DNA from: Schizosaccharomyces osmophilus
Lineage: Eukaryota > Ascomycota > Schizosaccharomycetes > Schizosaccharomycetales > Schizosaccharomycetaceae
NCBI RefSeq assembly: GCF_027921745.1
Contig: NC_079238.1
Coordinates: 3,658,001-3,722,000, forward strand
Reading direction: 5' to 3'
DNA: 64,000 nt
The notes under the pieces are model-generated. The model was not told where the DNA came from, did no database searches, and saw nothing but the letters and a program-made list of their open reading frames with translations. Positions 1 through 9,377 of the stretch are shown piece by piece. Both the position numbers and the translations under genes were made by a program. The stretch's first letter is position 1; each line of letters opens with the position of its first letter.

Positions 1-117
1 TACATGGCCAGCACTTCCTTCTACGACAGGCTTTTTAGCACGTCTTTTTGAAAGTTTTCTTGCTCTTTTGTTAGAAATTTCTGGCACTTGCAACGGCCGA
101 TTTAATTCAGTAGTCAT
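1..117 (-). CDS. N-terminal fragment, possibly tRNA (uracil-5-)-methyltransferase Trm2
   Basis: The first 39 codons of a minus-strand gene read from ATG at 117 off the left edge of the window. The fragment begins MTTELNRPLQ and then becomes very basic (NKRARKLSKRRAKK), ending in VVEGSAGHV. A lysine/arginine-rich leader followed by a G-S-x-x-x-V stretch is what I expect ahead of the catalytic part of fungal Trm2. I also recall Trm2 as the minus-strand neighbour of the mitochondrial carrier and LeuRS genes in S. pombe. No catalytic motif is inside the window, so the name rests on position and a weak N-terminal resemblance. It could instead be a nucleolar protein with a basic N-terminus. Confidence 0.45.
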   Translation of the reverse strand, partial: MTTELNRPLQVPEISNKRARKLSKRRAKKPVVEGSAGHV

Positions 118-738
118 ATGGTATGAAGTTGATGTTGAAAATGAGGAGCGCAAAAATTTGGTAAAAAGAAGTTTAGGAAAGTGACCTCTTTGAAACACTG
201 AAACTATCATTAAAGACTTATTTGTTAAAAATCAAAAAAAAGTCCATTTAAAGAGTTATGGCAGCGCAGCTCAGTAGCTTGTAGAGTATATGTATCGTAA
301 TGCAAACGAAAAGCCTTTTGCTATCCTGCAGTGAAATAATACTTAATCTTCAATATTTCCACAGAAAGATGGTATCTTGAACTCATTGAAATTTAAGAAA
401 ATACGATAGAAAGCTACGTATGCTTGAGTTCTTTAAGATTTTTTGTAAAATGAATTTGATCATATTTCTCCTTCTCTTGTTTTGAATCTGTACATCTTAC
501 TTCAACCTCTTCAGTGATGCTCTTTTCTTCTTAATTTCTCTTTTTTATTATGACTGCAAAAATTAGACAAAATATGTTAGAACACATATGCTTATTTCTA
601 ATTATACAACTGATCGTAAATTCTATGATATTGCAATAATTTACGAATACACATAAATATATTTAAGTAGATTTTCGTGACGTTCGATGTTAGAGCTTCA
701 TCATCGGGGGAATGACAGCTCAAGTGAATTGCCTTTAT
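118..738. other. Intergenic, promoter side of the left-edge gene
   Basis: AT-rich gap between the start of the left-edge minus-strand gene and the stop of the CENP-B-like gene. It should hold the promoter of the former and the 3' UTR of the latter. The only short motif I noticed is a CRE-type TGACGT at 678-683. No open frame of note. Confidence 0.5.
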
Positions 739-2289
739 TTACTTTAGTAGCCTAGTTTGCCAGTCTTCAAGGGTGTTTTGGTAACGGAGAAGAGTCATGA
801 TAAAAGAAGGGTCACCTCCTTCACGCTGAGCTTCGAAATTAATCAAATAGTCTAATGCTTCATATGTACCATTCAAAGTTGTTTGTAGATGAGGCTCATC
901 TTCTTCATCGGTTTCATGATCTCGATCGGGTAAGAATTGAGAAGCTACATAGGTCAGTACATCATCTCCAACTTCTTGAGGTCGTTCCTCAACGGGATCG
1001 ATAAAGCTATGAATATTTTCTGCCGAACGGGTATCGAAACGAGCAACGGAGTTTTGAATTTCACCCACTACTTCGGCAGGGTAAGATAGTTCGGGTTCAA
1101 CAGCATAAAAGTCTCTCAAAACACTGCTTTGACAAAAGCTACTATAAATAGATTCAGGCAAAATGTCAATCTCCCACGCTTTCGTCAGCCAGCGCATTGC
1201 ATGAAGAACATTGACGGTCTTGTGTGGGTTTCTACCAAGCTCTATTTGAGCAAGCATGTAGCGAATCCAATACTTCCGATAAAATGCTTTTAAAGTAAAC
1301 GTAATTCCATAATCAAAAGGATTGTAGCTCTTTTCCTGTTGCCCAGGAAGTATAATGACTGAAGTGTTTTTTAGATCTCGACTGGCGTTACGCAAATTTT
1401 GCAAAGCACAGACAACAGCAGTAGAACGTTCAAGCAAAAGTATTACTTTGCGGTTTTGCATTTGAGTATCGAACCACAAAAGCCATTCTTCAATCAATAT
1501 CGTGGTCAAACAAGCACGACCATTGTACCTCCAATGAAAGTTTAATACTTCTGGTTTAATTGCTGCTGCACGGAAAGCTTTGGGGTTTTGGGAGTAACCA
1601 ATAGCCCACATTGGAAGTTTTTTCGTGCCAGTGGCATTGGCACACAACAATGTGGTGATTCGAGCTTTGTCACGTTTCATTCCTTGTGCTTCCTCAACTG
1701 CATATATTTTGCTTGGTGTAAGCTTCCAGAAAAGTCCCATTTCACATAGTGCAAACACGTTTTCTGGTTCCGCCAAAGTAGTAATATCCGAGATTCTAGT
1801 AACCGTCTCAATCATGTTTCCGTGGAAAAGCAAATAAGGTTGTTCTTTATTGACATTGTTTTGAAATTGCTGGTGACGTCTCTTGAAGTTTTCTAACCAT
1901 CCATTGCTGAATTCGGGGGTGGGTAAATCTTTGTATTCTGGAATCTTTTTCCATAACTTACTAGCCGTTTCTTTGATGGCTTCTCCTGTGACTACCTGGT
2001 TTTGACTCTGAGCTCTTTGCTGCCATTCAAACAGTAGTTTTTCCAGTATTGGATATTTAGCAGGTCGATTCCGTTTCACATCACCGTCTATGTCGTTCAA
2101 ACTATCGAGATAACTGTATCGAGAAGATAATATTTGGGATACAGATGGCTGCGAAAGATCTTTGTCGAATCGATGCCTAAACCATGAAATTAGGTCTGAT
2201 TGCGTTGGTTTATCCGAACTGTTAAAGAAATAGTTTCGAAGTTCCTTTTTTTCTTTTTCTGTAATTGCTCTTCTTCTAACTGGTGCCAT
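739..2289 (-). CDS. cbp1: CENP-B homologue derived from a pogo transposase (Abp1/Cbp1-like)
   Basis: A single 516-codon exon starting at a true ATG (MAPVRRRAIT). The N-terminal helix-turn-helix (about residues 5-60, with SQPSVSQILSSRYSYLD) is followed by the second CENP-B/Tc5 DNA-binding domain (about 70-140) and a DDE_1 domain (about 165-385). It resembles S. pombe Abp1/Cbp1 more than Cbh1 or Cbh2 as far as I recall, for example in the VKRNRP-KYP and EFSNGWL segments. In fission yeast these proteins bind AT-rich DNA at centromeres, mating-type locus, origins and LTRs. The transposase triad is eroded: the first Asp position reads LCEMG, the second reads LLLERS, and only the third (NPFDYG) keeps Asp. 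That fits a domesticated host protein. In S. pombe cbp1 is on another chromosome, so this could be a moved orthologue or an extra paralogue. Confidence 0.85.
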   Translation of the reverse strand: MAPVRRRAITEKEKKELRNYFFNSSDKPTQSDLISWFRHRFDKDLSQPSVSQILSSRYSYLDSLNDIDGDVKRNRPAKYPILEKLLFEWQQRAQSQNQVVTGEAIKETASKLWKKIPEYKDLPTPEFSNGWLENFKRRHQQFQNNVNKEQPYLLFHGNMIETVTRISDITTLAEPENVFALCEMGLFWKLTPSKIYAVEEAQGMKRDKARITTLLCANATGTKKLPMWAIGYSQNPKAFRAAAIKPEVLNFHWRYNGRACLTTILIEEWLLWFDTQMQNRKVILLLERSTAVVCALQNLRNASRDLKNTSVIILPGQQEKSYNPFDYGITFTLKAFYRKYWIRYMLAQIELGRNPHKTVNVLHAMRWLTKAWEIDILPESIYSSFCQSSVLRDFYAVEPELSYPAEVVGEIQNSVARFDTRSAENIHSFIDPVEERPQEVGDDVLTYVASQFLPDRDHETDEEDEPHLQTTLNGTYEALDYLINFEAQREGGDPSFIMTLLRYQNTLEDWQTRLLK

Positions 2290-3055
2290 AATTACTTTCG
2301 GGATTATTATAAAACACAGATTTAAATTTTCATTATAATAATGGTGGTAATGTTTGATATTTTGACGAATATTTGGTGGTGAGGTGTGCCTCCATATTAC
2401 TAATAAGTCCTCGTTAATATATTACTAAAGAGGCTATAATAGCAGTGGTTGGTTTCTAATAATAAATCAACATAAATACAAAAAACAAATTTCATCCATA
2501 AAGGGCCATTGTAATTATTTCTATAGATTTCAGTGCTTGAATGTGTACTTACATGACAGTTCTTTTCTCTCGATGATAGACTACCTCGAACGACAATAGT
2601 AGCCTATCTATATACACTACAAAGCAGCTATGGGTCAGTTTTCGAGAAACAATTATGTAGAAGGAAATTAATTGTTACAAAATCAAGATTATAGCATGCT
2701 CGTATCTCAAGTTGTTCTGAGTCTGCTCAATCTATAATGTTGCCGAAAGGATGAAATGATTTATTACAATTTCGCACCGGACCTTTTCAGATATATAAAG
2801 AAAAGCTAAAAGGTTCAGTTTAAAACTCCTAATTTCAAAGATTGCTATAAATAAATCCTTTGCTTTCGTCAAGGATTGCTCTTTTATAGGATTCAACAAC
2901 TAGCTCACCAGACCCCCTACCAAACAACAAACGAAGTCAAAAATTTCAGTCGTACTTTATAATACAGCACTTTAACATTATTGCTATATGTTAGTTTTCT
3001 TTGTATTAATATACAACTAAAGCAAACAAGAAAGAAAGGAGAAAGAAAAGGAATT
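2290..3055. other. Divergent promoter region, CENP-B-like / carrier
   Basis: A 766-nt AT-rich gap between two genes transcribed away from each other. A TATAAATA stretch lies at 2846-2853, about 200 nt before the carrier ATG. I see no coding potential or repeat here. Confidence 0.5.
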
Positions 3056-4049
3056 ATGGATTTGCAAACTTTGTTAGCAGCTAGGTACGAATCATAATGA
3101 TCTTTTAAAGCATTGTTTATCTAACAATGAAATAAATAGCTCAGGATCTGTTGCGAGTCGAGTCGTATGTCATCCAATTGACACGATTACCGTTCATAAA
3201 CAAACCGTGGGGAGCTTTTCATTTCGAAATACACCTTTAAAAGCTTACTATCGTGGTTTGCCCATCTCTTTGACGCTAATTACACCTGCAACATGTCTAT
3301 ATATGTCTACTTATGTAGAATCTAAGAGGAGATTGAAAGACTACTTGGGTGACGGTGTTTTATTGTATTCTGCTTGCGGAATGACAGCTGAAGTTGTTAG
3401 TAGTTTTGTATGGACGCCGTTAGAAGTTATCAAAGCTCGTACTCAGATTTCTCAGCATGGAGTGATCCCGACAATTAAAAGTTTGCGGAAACAGGAAGGG
3501 ATTAAAGGATTTTATCGAGGCTATTGGATGGTAAGAAAATTCCCAGTGAACGAAACTAGAATAAGAAATAAACGGATATCATTCTGGTTTATTTGGTTAG
3601 TTTCATGACACAAAACCTTCTTATAATATTCTCCTAAACAGTTTGTTAACTTTTTCTAGGGTATTGCCATCTATTTACCGACAACAGTAAGTTGGTGGGT
3701 AATGTATGAAGAGACAAAAAAGTGGTTACAAGCAAATACAAATTATGATATTTCATTGGTGGCTCCCCTTGCTTCCGCACTTGGTACGGTCGTAGCAACG
3801 ACTATTTCTACTCCTCTAGACATAGTAAAGACTCGCTATCAGGTTGCTACTTCTTCAGCCATGCAAAAGACAGAGTTCGCAAACATTGCCGATAAAATTA
3901 AAATATCTGATGTTGCCAGGCTTCTTTTCAAAGAGCACGGATTTGGAGGATTCACTCGTGGGCTAATGTTTCGAATGGCATATATCATGCCCTCAGGTAT
4001 GATTTCAATGTCCGTTTTCGAATCGTTTAGAGGAGGTGGTTTTGATTAA
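3056..4049 (+). CDS. Mitochondrial carrier (SLC25 family) protein
   Basis: Three exons: 3056-3084, 3140-3530 and 3660-4049, giving 269 aa. The first intron has donor GTACGA and branch CTAAC at 3121-3125; the second runs from GTAAGA to TTTTTCTAG. Spliced, the protein starts MDLQTLLAASSGS and has the three repeats of an inner-membrane carrier, each with its own form of the Px[DE]xx[KR] signature: PIDTITVHKQ, PLEVIKARTQ and PLDIVKTRYQ. The length is a little short of the typical 300 aa. The likely S. pombe counterpart lies beside mitochondrial LeuRS and is annotated, as I remember, as a predicted mitochondrial (iron?) transporter. The substrate cannot be read from the sequence, and the first repeat lacks the usual basic residue in the matrix signature. 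Confidence 0.88.
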
Positions 4050-4296
4050 TAATTGAAAAAGAAATAGCTCTTTATCTTTAATACTGGTACAAACAATCTC
4101 CTCCTCTACTTTCATTCGTCCTTTATCATTTCTGGCATTCATAACTACCGTGTATCAACCCTACACTAACGAGTGTGCACCCACATCCAAAGATCATTTC
4201 AGTTCACACTATCTTTAACAATTACTTACTTCTGTTTCTTTTTGTATGTTTTTATAATAAAAATTTTTTTTCTGTTTTCTATGACTTTCATGTGAT

Positions 4297-6930
4297 ATGC
4301 AGCTTTTTAATTCCAGGGTGGTTCCAAGGTTGCTACAATCGCCAAACAAAATTAACACATTATGTTCCAAAAAATCAATCTCTGTCGTTAGTCATAAGCT
4401 CAATCTTTTGGATATCGAAAAGAAATGGAAAAAAGAATGGGCTAAACAGTCTCCGTTTCCAGCCAATGAGTCAGGCAAAAAAAAGTACGTTCTAAGTATG
4501 TTTCCATACCCTAGTGGTTCATTACACATGGGTCACGTACGAGTATACACTATATCGGATACTCTGTCTAGGTACTATAGAATGAAAGGTTTCAATGTAA
4601 TTCATCCTATGGGTTGGGATGCATTTGGGCTTCCTGCTGAAAATGCTGCTATTGAGCATCATATATCTCCCAAGTCGTGGACAAAATCGAATATTGAGAA
4701 AATGAAGCACCAGTTTGAGTACATGAACGTTCATTTTGATTGGGATCGAGAAATTGTTACTTGTGATCCTTCTTATTATAAATGGGGCCAATACCTATTT
4801 ACACAGCTATTTAGAAAAGGACTAGCATATCAGGCTGATGCTTTAGTAAATTGGGATCCTGTCGATTGTACAGTACTAGCAAACGAGCAAGTCGACTCCC
4901 AGGGTCGTTCTTGGAGAAGCGGAGCTGTTGTTGAGAAAAAGAACCTTTGTCAGTGGTTTTTCAAGACATCGGATTACTCGGAACGGCTTTTAAAAGATTT
5001 AGAAGAATTGTATGCTTGGCCTGAAAAGGTGAAAAAGATGCAGCAAAATTGGATCGGCAAGAGCGAGGGTTTAGAAATTCAGTTTAAAACCGATCAAAAA
5101 TATACCCTCGATGTTTACACAACAAGACCCGAAACAATCTTTGGTTCCGCATTTATAGGACTCTCAAAGTCTCACCCGTTAGTTCAATCAGAAGCCCAAA
5201 AGTATGAGAATCTTAGTACTTTTCTGAAAAGTGACGATGCAAACAGCGATGGTTTTGAACTTCCTATCGTTGCTTATAATCCTCTTACCGCTGCACCGAT
5301 TCCAGTCTATTATGCTCCATACGTAGTCAATGAGCATGGAACTGGCGCTGTTATGGGAGTTCCTATGCATGATTTAAGGGATTTTACTTTTGCTACTGAA
5401 AATGGCATACCTTTTCCTCCGACTAATGTTGTTCTTCCCCTAAAATCTGAAATGATTAATAATGAATCACCTTATACAGGAAATGGTGTAATGTCAGAAA
5501 TATCTGGTGAATACAGTGGAATGAAAAATAAAGAAGCTGCAAAAGCGATTTCGAAGTATTTACAAAGCCGTGGCATAGCTCGATTTGTAACGAAGTACAG
5601 ACTAAGAGATTGGCTTGTTTCAAGACAAAGGTTTTGGGGTACCCCTATCCCTATTGTGCACTGTGATAGCTGTGGAGCAGTTCCTGTTCCTGAGCATGAA
5701 CTGCCCGTCCAATTGCCTGAACTCACAGATATTTATGGCAAGGGGTCGTCTCCTTTGACTAATTTGGAATCTTGGGTAAAAACTAATTGTCCTCAGTGTA
5801 AAAAGCCTGCCAGAAGAGAAACAGATACAATGGACACTTTTGTGGACTCTTCGTGGTACTTCTTTAGATTTCTGGATCCTAAGAATAAAAATCTTCCTTT
5901 TGATCCAAAAAAAGTTGAAAAGGAAATGCCTGTTGATATTTATATTGGCGGCATAGAACACTCTATTTTACATCTTTTATACTCTCGCTTTTTATCGAAG
6001 GTTATGCATGATATTGGGCTTTGGAAAAACGATAGTTTGAACAATGAACCATTTACCAGATTAATTACGCAAGGAATGGTACATGGACCTACTTATGTGA
6101 GTCAATCAACAGGAAGAATTTTGAAGCCAAGTCAAGTTGAAAAAATATTGGGCAAATTTGTTAATACTGCGAACCCTGATGATGAAGTGGAATTATGCTA
6201 TTTCAAAATGAGCAAAAGTAAGCACAATGGAGTTGATCCGATTAGCACCATTTTACGCTGGGGTTCTGACGTGACGAGGGCACATCTATTATTTTCGGCT
6301 CCTGTAGACGGTGTATTGCAATGGGATAGTACAGGAATAGTTGGAGCTGAAAGATGGTTGCTTCGTTTAGCGACATGTGTTGAAAGCATACAACAAATGG
6401 ATCAACCAGATGTATCTTCTTCGTCCGAAATGAACGATAAAACTTTGGAGCTACTAGAACAAAGTCATGATTATATGGTTGCTTGTGCAAAGAATTACGA
6501 AAATATTTTTTCTTTGAATGTAATTATATCGGATTCCATGAAGCTGACCATTACCATTTACAACTGCTTAAAAGACAATGCCTCCCCGAAAGGCGCATTG
6601 AAAACATCTGCCGAGGTATTAATTAGGTGCATTGCACCAATTGTTCCTTGTATTTCTAGTGAACTCTGGAATCATCTAGGACACAAAGACTCTGTTTATA
6701 CGAGTTGGCCATCCATGCAAAAGCCAACGATTACTAAAAAAAGAGTCTCTGTCCCTGTTCAAATCAATGGGAAATGGAGGTTTCAAATGAATATTCCAAG
6801 TGATTCTTTAAGCGAGAACCTAGTTATGAAGACCGTTTTGGCCCATCCGGATGCGCATCGATGGTTAAAGGACAAAAAGGTTGTAAGGGCCATAATAAAA
6901 CCAAAGGTTGTGAGCTTAGTTGTGAAGTAA
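4297..6930 (+). CDS. nam2: Mitochondrial leucyl-tRNA synthetase
   Basis: One exon of 877 aa, of the length expected for a bacterial-type LeuRS. It charges mitochondrial tRNA-Leu. The first about 40 residues are rich in Arg, Lys, Ser and lack a clear acidic patch, as in a mitochondrial presequence. The class I signature HIGH appears as HMGH near residue 77 inside YPSGSLHMGHVRVY, and KMSKS is intact near residue 637 (FKMSKSKHNGVDP). Between them lies the CP1 editing domain, including the threonine-rich TTRPETIFG and the GTGAVMGVPMHDLRD segment. The start at 4297 is the first ATG in frame and gives a sensible leader. It is 247 nt downstream of the carrier on the same strand. Confidence 0.97.
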   Translation: MQLFNSRVVPRLLQSPNKINTLCSKKSISVVSHKLNLLDIEKKWKKEWAKQSPFPANESGKKKYVLSMFPYPSGSLHMGHVRVYTISDTLSRYYRMKGFNVIHPMGWDAFGLPAENAAIEHHISPKSWTKSNIEKMKHQFEYMNVHFDWDREIVTCDPSYYKWGQYLFTQLFRKGLAYQADALVNWDPVDCTVLANEQVDSQGRSWRSGAVVEKKNLCQWFFKTSDYSERLLKDLEELYAWPEKVKKMQQNWIGKSEGLEIQFKTDQKYTLDVYTTRPETIFGSAFIGLSKSHPLVQSEAQKYENLSTFLKSDDANSDGFELPIVAYNPLTAAPIPVYYAPYVVNEHGTGAVMGVPMHDLRDFTFATENGIPFPPTNVVLPLKSEMINNESPYTGNGVMSEISGEYSGMKNKEAAKAISKYLQSRGIARFVTKYRLRDWLVSRQRFWGTPIPIVHCDSCGAVPVPEHELPVQLPELTDIYGKGSSPLTNLESWVKTNCPQCKKPARRETDTMDTFVDSSWYFFRFLDPKNKNLPFDPKKVEKEMPVDIYIGGIEHSILHLLYSRFLSKVMHDIGLWKNDSLNNEPFTRLITQGMVHGPTYVSQSTGRILKPSQVEKILGKFVNTANPDDEVELCYFKMSKSKHNGVDPISTILRWGSDVTRAHLLFSAPVDGVLQWDSTGIVGAERWLLRLATCVESIQQMDQPDVSSSSEMNDKTLELLEQSHDYMVACAKNYENIFSLNVIISDSMKLTITIYNCLKDNASPKGALKTSAEVLIRCIAPIVPCISSELWNHLGHKDSVYTSWPSMQKPTITKKRVSVPVQINGKWRFQMNIPSDSLSENLVMKTVLAHPDAHRWLKDKKVVRAIIKPKVVSLVVK

Positions 6931-7329
6931 TAATGTTTGCATAAAATTTTTTTGATTACATAGCATTCTACCAATAATGGGTTTCTATAAAATTATGTTT
7001 AATGAATAGACATATTTAAATGGTTCTTGGAAGATGTACTTCAATTTCTAAAGTTTGGTTTTCTTTATTTTGAAGTTGCTATAAATCCAAGTTTTCATAA
7101 ATTGGTAAAGCAGCCTACTGAGGTGATAGGACTGAATGAATTTTACTGTAAACATAAAGTGTTCTGTGAACCTCCATAGTACCCAAAAAGTCAATTGAGT
7201 TGCTAGGCTTGAATATTATCGCTTATTTATTGTTTAAGGTAAAAAACTTGCTATTAATTATTAGTATTGGAATCGTTTTATTTTGACATTTTGCTGAGAA
7301 GTAATCTGGTGGACAAACAAGCCCTCAAC

Positions 7330-7878
7330 ATGAAGTCAATGCTCTTAAGAGATTCTGTAAAAAAAGCATCTCAATTTCAAAAAGCGATTCAAAAAGATCC
7401 AACCCAAGCTGAAAAATTATTGGAAGAACGCCGGCAACTGTTAGAACAAGCAAAATCAGCGTCCGAAGATGATGATTCCCATTCTAAAGTTAACTTACAA
7501 TCTCATTTGGAGCGCTTAAAGCGTGATGAAAATTTAATGAAGAAAGTCTTAAGCAATGGAGTTAGCTCTACTGGGCTAGATAATACCGAAAGTGTTAAAG
7601 CTATGGAAAGCATGTATGAGCTACAAGAAGCAAACTCACTCGATAATTCCATTCGAGGAACCAACGAACTACTTGAACGAGCGCTAGCCACTCGTGAAGA
7701 TTTTGAATATCAAAGCAGTGTTCTTCAAAACGTCTCCGATCGTATAAATCATGTGGCATTATCTATACCATTTATAAATCAAGTTCTACGGAAAACAAAG
7801 TCTAGGAAGCAAAGAGATGTTATTCTTTTTTCTATTCTGATATCCGTCTTAGTCTTGCTGTTTTTCTTTTTTCACTAA
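7330..7878 (+). CDS. gos1: Golgi SNARE Gos1 (GS28 family)
   Basis: 182 codons from the first in-frame ATG (MKSMLLRDS). The C-terminal half is a Qb-type SNARE helix (LDNSIRGTNELLERAL then ATREDFEYQSSVLQNVSDR) followed by RKQRD and a 20-residue membrane anchor ending at the C-terminus, the tail-anchored layout of Golgi Gos1/GS28. It mediates vesicle fusion in the cis/medial Golgi. The frame is open back to 7265, just after a TTATTAG acceptor-like site. The residues there (LESFYFDILLRSNL) resemble the family's N-terminal LE-x3-5-LL helix. A short upstream exon is therefore likely, but I could not find its donor and start. It ends 57 nt from the convergent atp10 stop. Confidence 0.82.
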   Translation: MKSMLLRDSVKKASQFQKAIQKDPTQAEKLLEERRQLLEQAKSASEDDDSHSKVNLQSHLERLKRDENLMKKVLSNGVSSTGLDNTESVKAMESMYELQEANSLDNSIRGTNELLERALATREDFEYQSSVLQNVSDRINHVALSIPFINQVLRKTKSRKQRDVILFSILISVLVLLFFFFH

Positions 7879-7935
7879 AGAGCTAGCTCTTTATGAATTA
7901 AAGATGAAAGTCATCGAATCTATCGTTGCTTTTCA

Positions 7936-8801
7936 TTATACTTTTGATGACTGGCTTTGCAAATATTTGCAAGCAGCATGAAATTCTTTCAACTCCTCGT
8001 TTGTCGGAAAGCCCGTCCCTGCCCATCTTATCTTGCAAGATTCATCAAGTAAAAACACATTTCCAACTAATCGATTGTTCCATTGGATTTCAGGATAACG
8101 TAACCTTTTATTCAACGAAATAACATAGTTGTTCTATTTCGTTAGTCAAATCCAAGCTCATAAATGGATTCACTTACCCAACTTTCCTTTGAAGGAAGAG
8201 AACTCTTGATACTTCCGGAAAACAATCGAGTTAAAAAGTACTTCATTATATTGGACTGGACATTAAAAAAGAAGACTGGAAATTCGGTAATTTTATCGAG
8301 ATTCTGTATCCACTGTTTACATTGGTTTTCGCCATAACTATTTACAAAGAGCAAAAGTACAGAGGGTCTTCCCTGACATTTCTTGTAAAGATTCACTTTT
8401 TCACTAGATAAAGATTTTCCTTCAAAATTGTACATCCAGAGAGAGGCCTAAAAGCTGTTAATGTACTTGTCTACGACGACCTTTAATTGTGATCATCTTA
8501 CCTCCTTTTTGAATACCCTTGGTGGAGCATAGAATAACTTTCCGTTTTTTTCTTGAACTTCAGAAATATCCTGGACTATGGATCCTCTCATTTCTCTGAG
8601 AATTTTGTCTTGACGTTGACTAGCTGTCAACTTGGATTGTTTACTTTTGTCTGAGCTGTCCAGAGGAGAATTTGAGAGACCAATTGGTGTTAATAGTTTA
8701 GGTGTTTTATCAATTTTTTGACTGTAATTGCGTATACATCCTAATGGTTTCAGACAAACACCAGTAAGGATATTTGGACTTCTCAGTTTTAACCACGACA
8801 T
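7936..8801 (-). CDS. atp10: Mitochondrial ATPase assembly factor Atp10
   Basis: Three exons on the minus strand: 8502-8801, 8178-8447 and 7936-8133, giving 255 aa. Intron 1 uses GTAAGA and CATTAAC...TTTTAG; intron 2 uses GTAAGT and GACTAAC...AAATAG (44 nt). I chose ATG at 8801 (MSWLKLRSPN) because it gives an Arg/Leu-rich mitochondrial presequence ending near IRNYSQK; the frame upstream has no ATG. Family motifs are NFEGKSLSSEK at the start of exon 2 and VFLLDESCKIRWAGTG in exon 3, the latter lying only in the spliced product. Atp10 works in the matrix/inner membrane on assembly of subunit 6 into the F0 sector. Confidence 0.92.
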
Positions 8802-9377
8802 AGAAGCTGTTCTTTTCTGTGAATTACTTGAATAGTTTATAAATTGAGATGTCCAAATTAGACGGGGTATACAAAACTTCACGAGAGCGCAAAAATGCGA
8901 AGTCTTCCAAATTAAGTCAGATACGCTACTGTTACTTCTATACAATAATTTGTTACTGGATTTGAGAAACGAGAAAACCGAAGTTGTATTCCATGAATGG
9001 AATTAAGTAGGAAAGAATAACTGTAAACCCTTTGAAAAATGAAGACCCAAATAAATATATCAGTTAGAGGTGACCAACAGCTAGATGTTAGCGCTACAAC
9101 ACCACAGGTATATGGATCCCCATGCACAATCATAATGAAAGAATCTTATTTTAGCTGAGACGATTAGAAATCACGCCAAATAAAAATCGTATGAAAATAA
9201 AGGGAGCCAAGGGTTATAGTTGAGAATCAAATTCAATCCGTGAACGATGGTATTACCCTTTGACGGTTGGCATAAATCACGTTAAAAGGCTTTGCATTAA
9301 TTAATTCTCTTTATTAATTCATCTCTAAAATATAAGAAAGGATTGAAAAGTCATAATTTAATCTCATGGGCACATGT
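8802..9377. other. Intergenic between smp3 and atp10
   Basis: Both flanking genes are on the minus strand, so this holds the smp3 3' UTR and the atp10 promoter. A minus-strand frame with ATG at 9133 runs 73 codons into the atp10 leader, but shows no family signature. Nothing else stands out. Confidence 0.45.

Noticed and set aside
261-310. tRNA-like string GCAGCTCAGTAGCTTGTAGAG
   Set aside because: It resembles a D-arm/A box, but no anticodon arm, T-loop (GTTCGANTC) or acceptor pairing follows.
8912-9133. 73-codon minus-strand frame with ATG upstream of atp10
   Set aside because: It overlaps the atp10 leader and the start of exon 1 in another frame, with no signature; atp10 has a good presequence from its own ATG at 8801.
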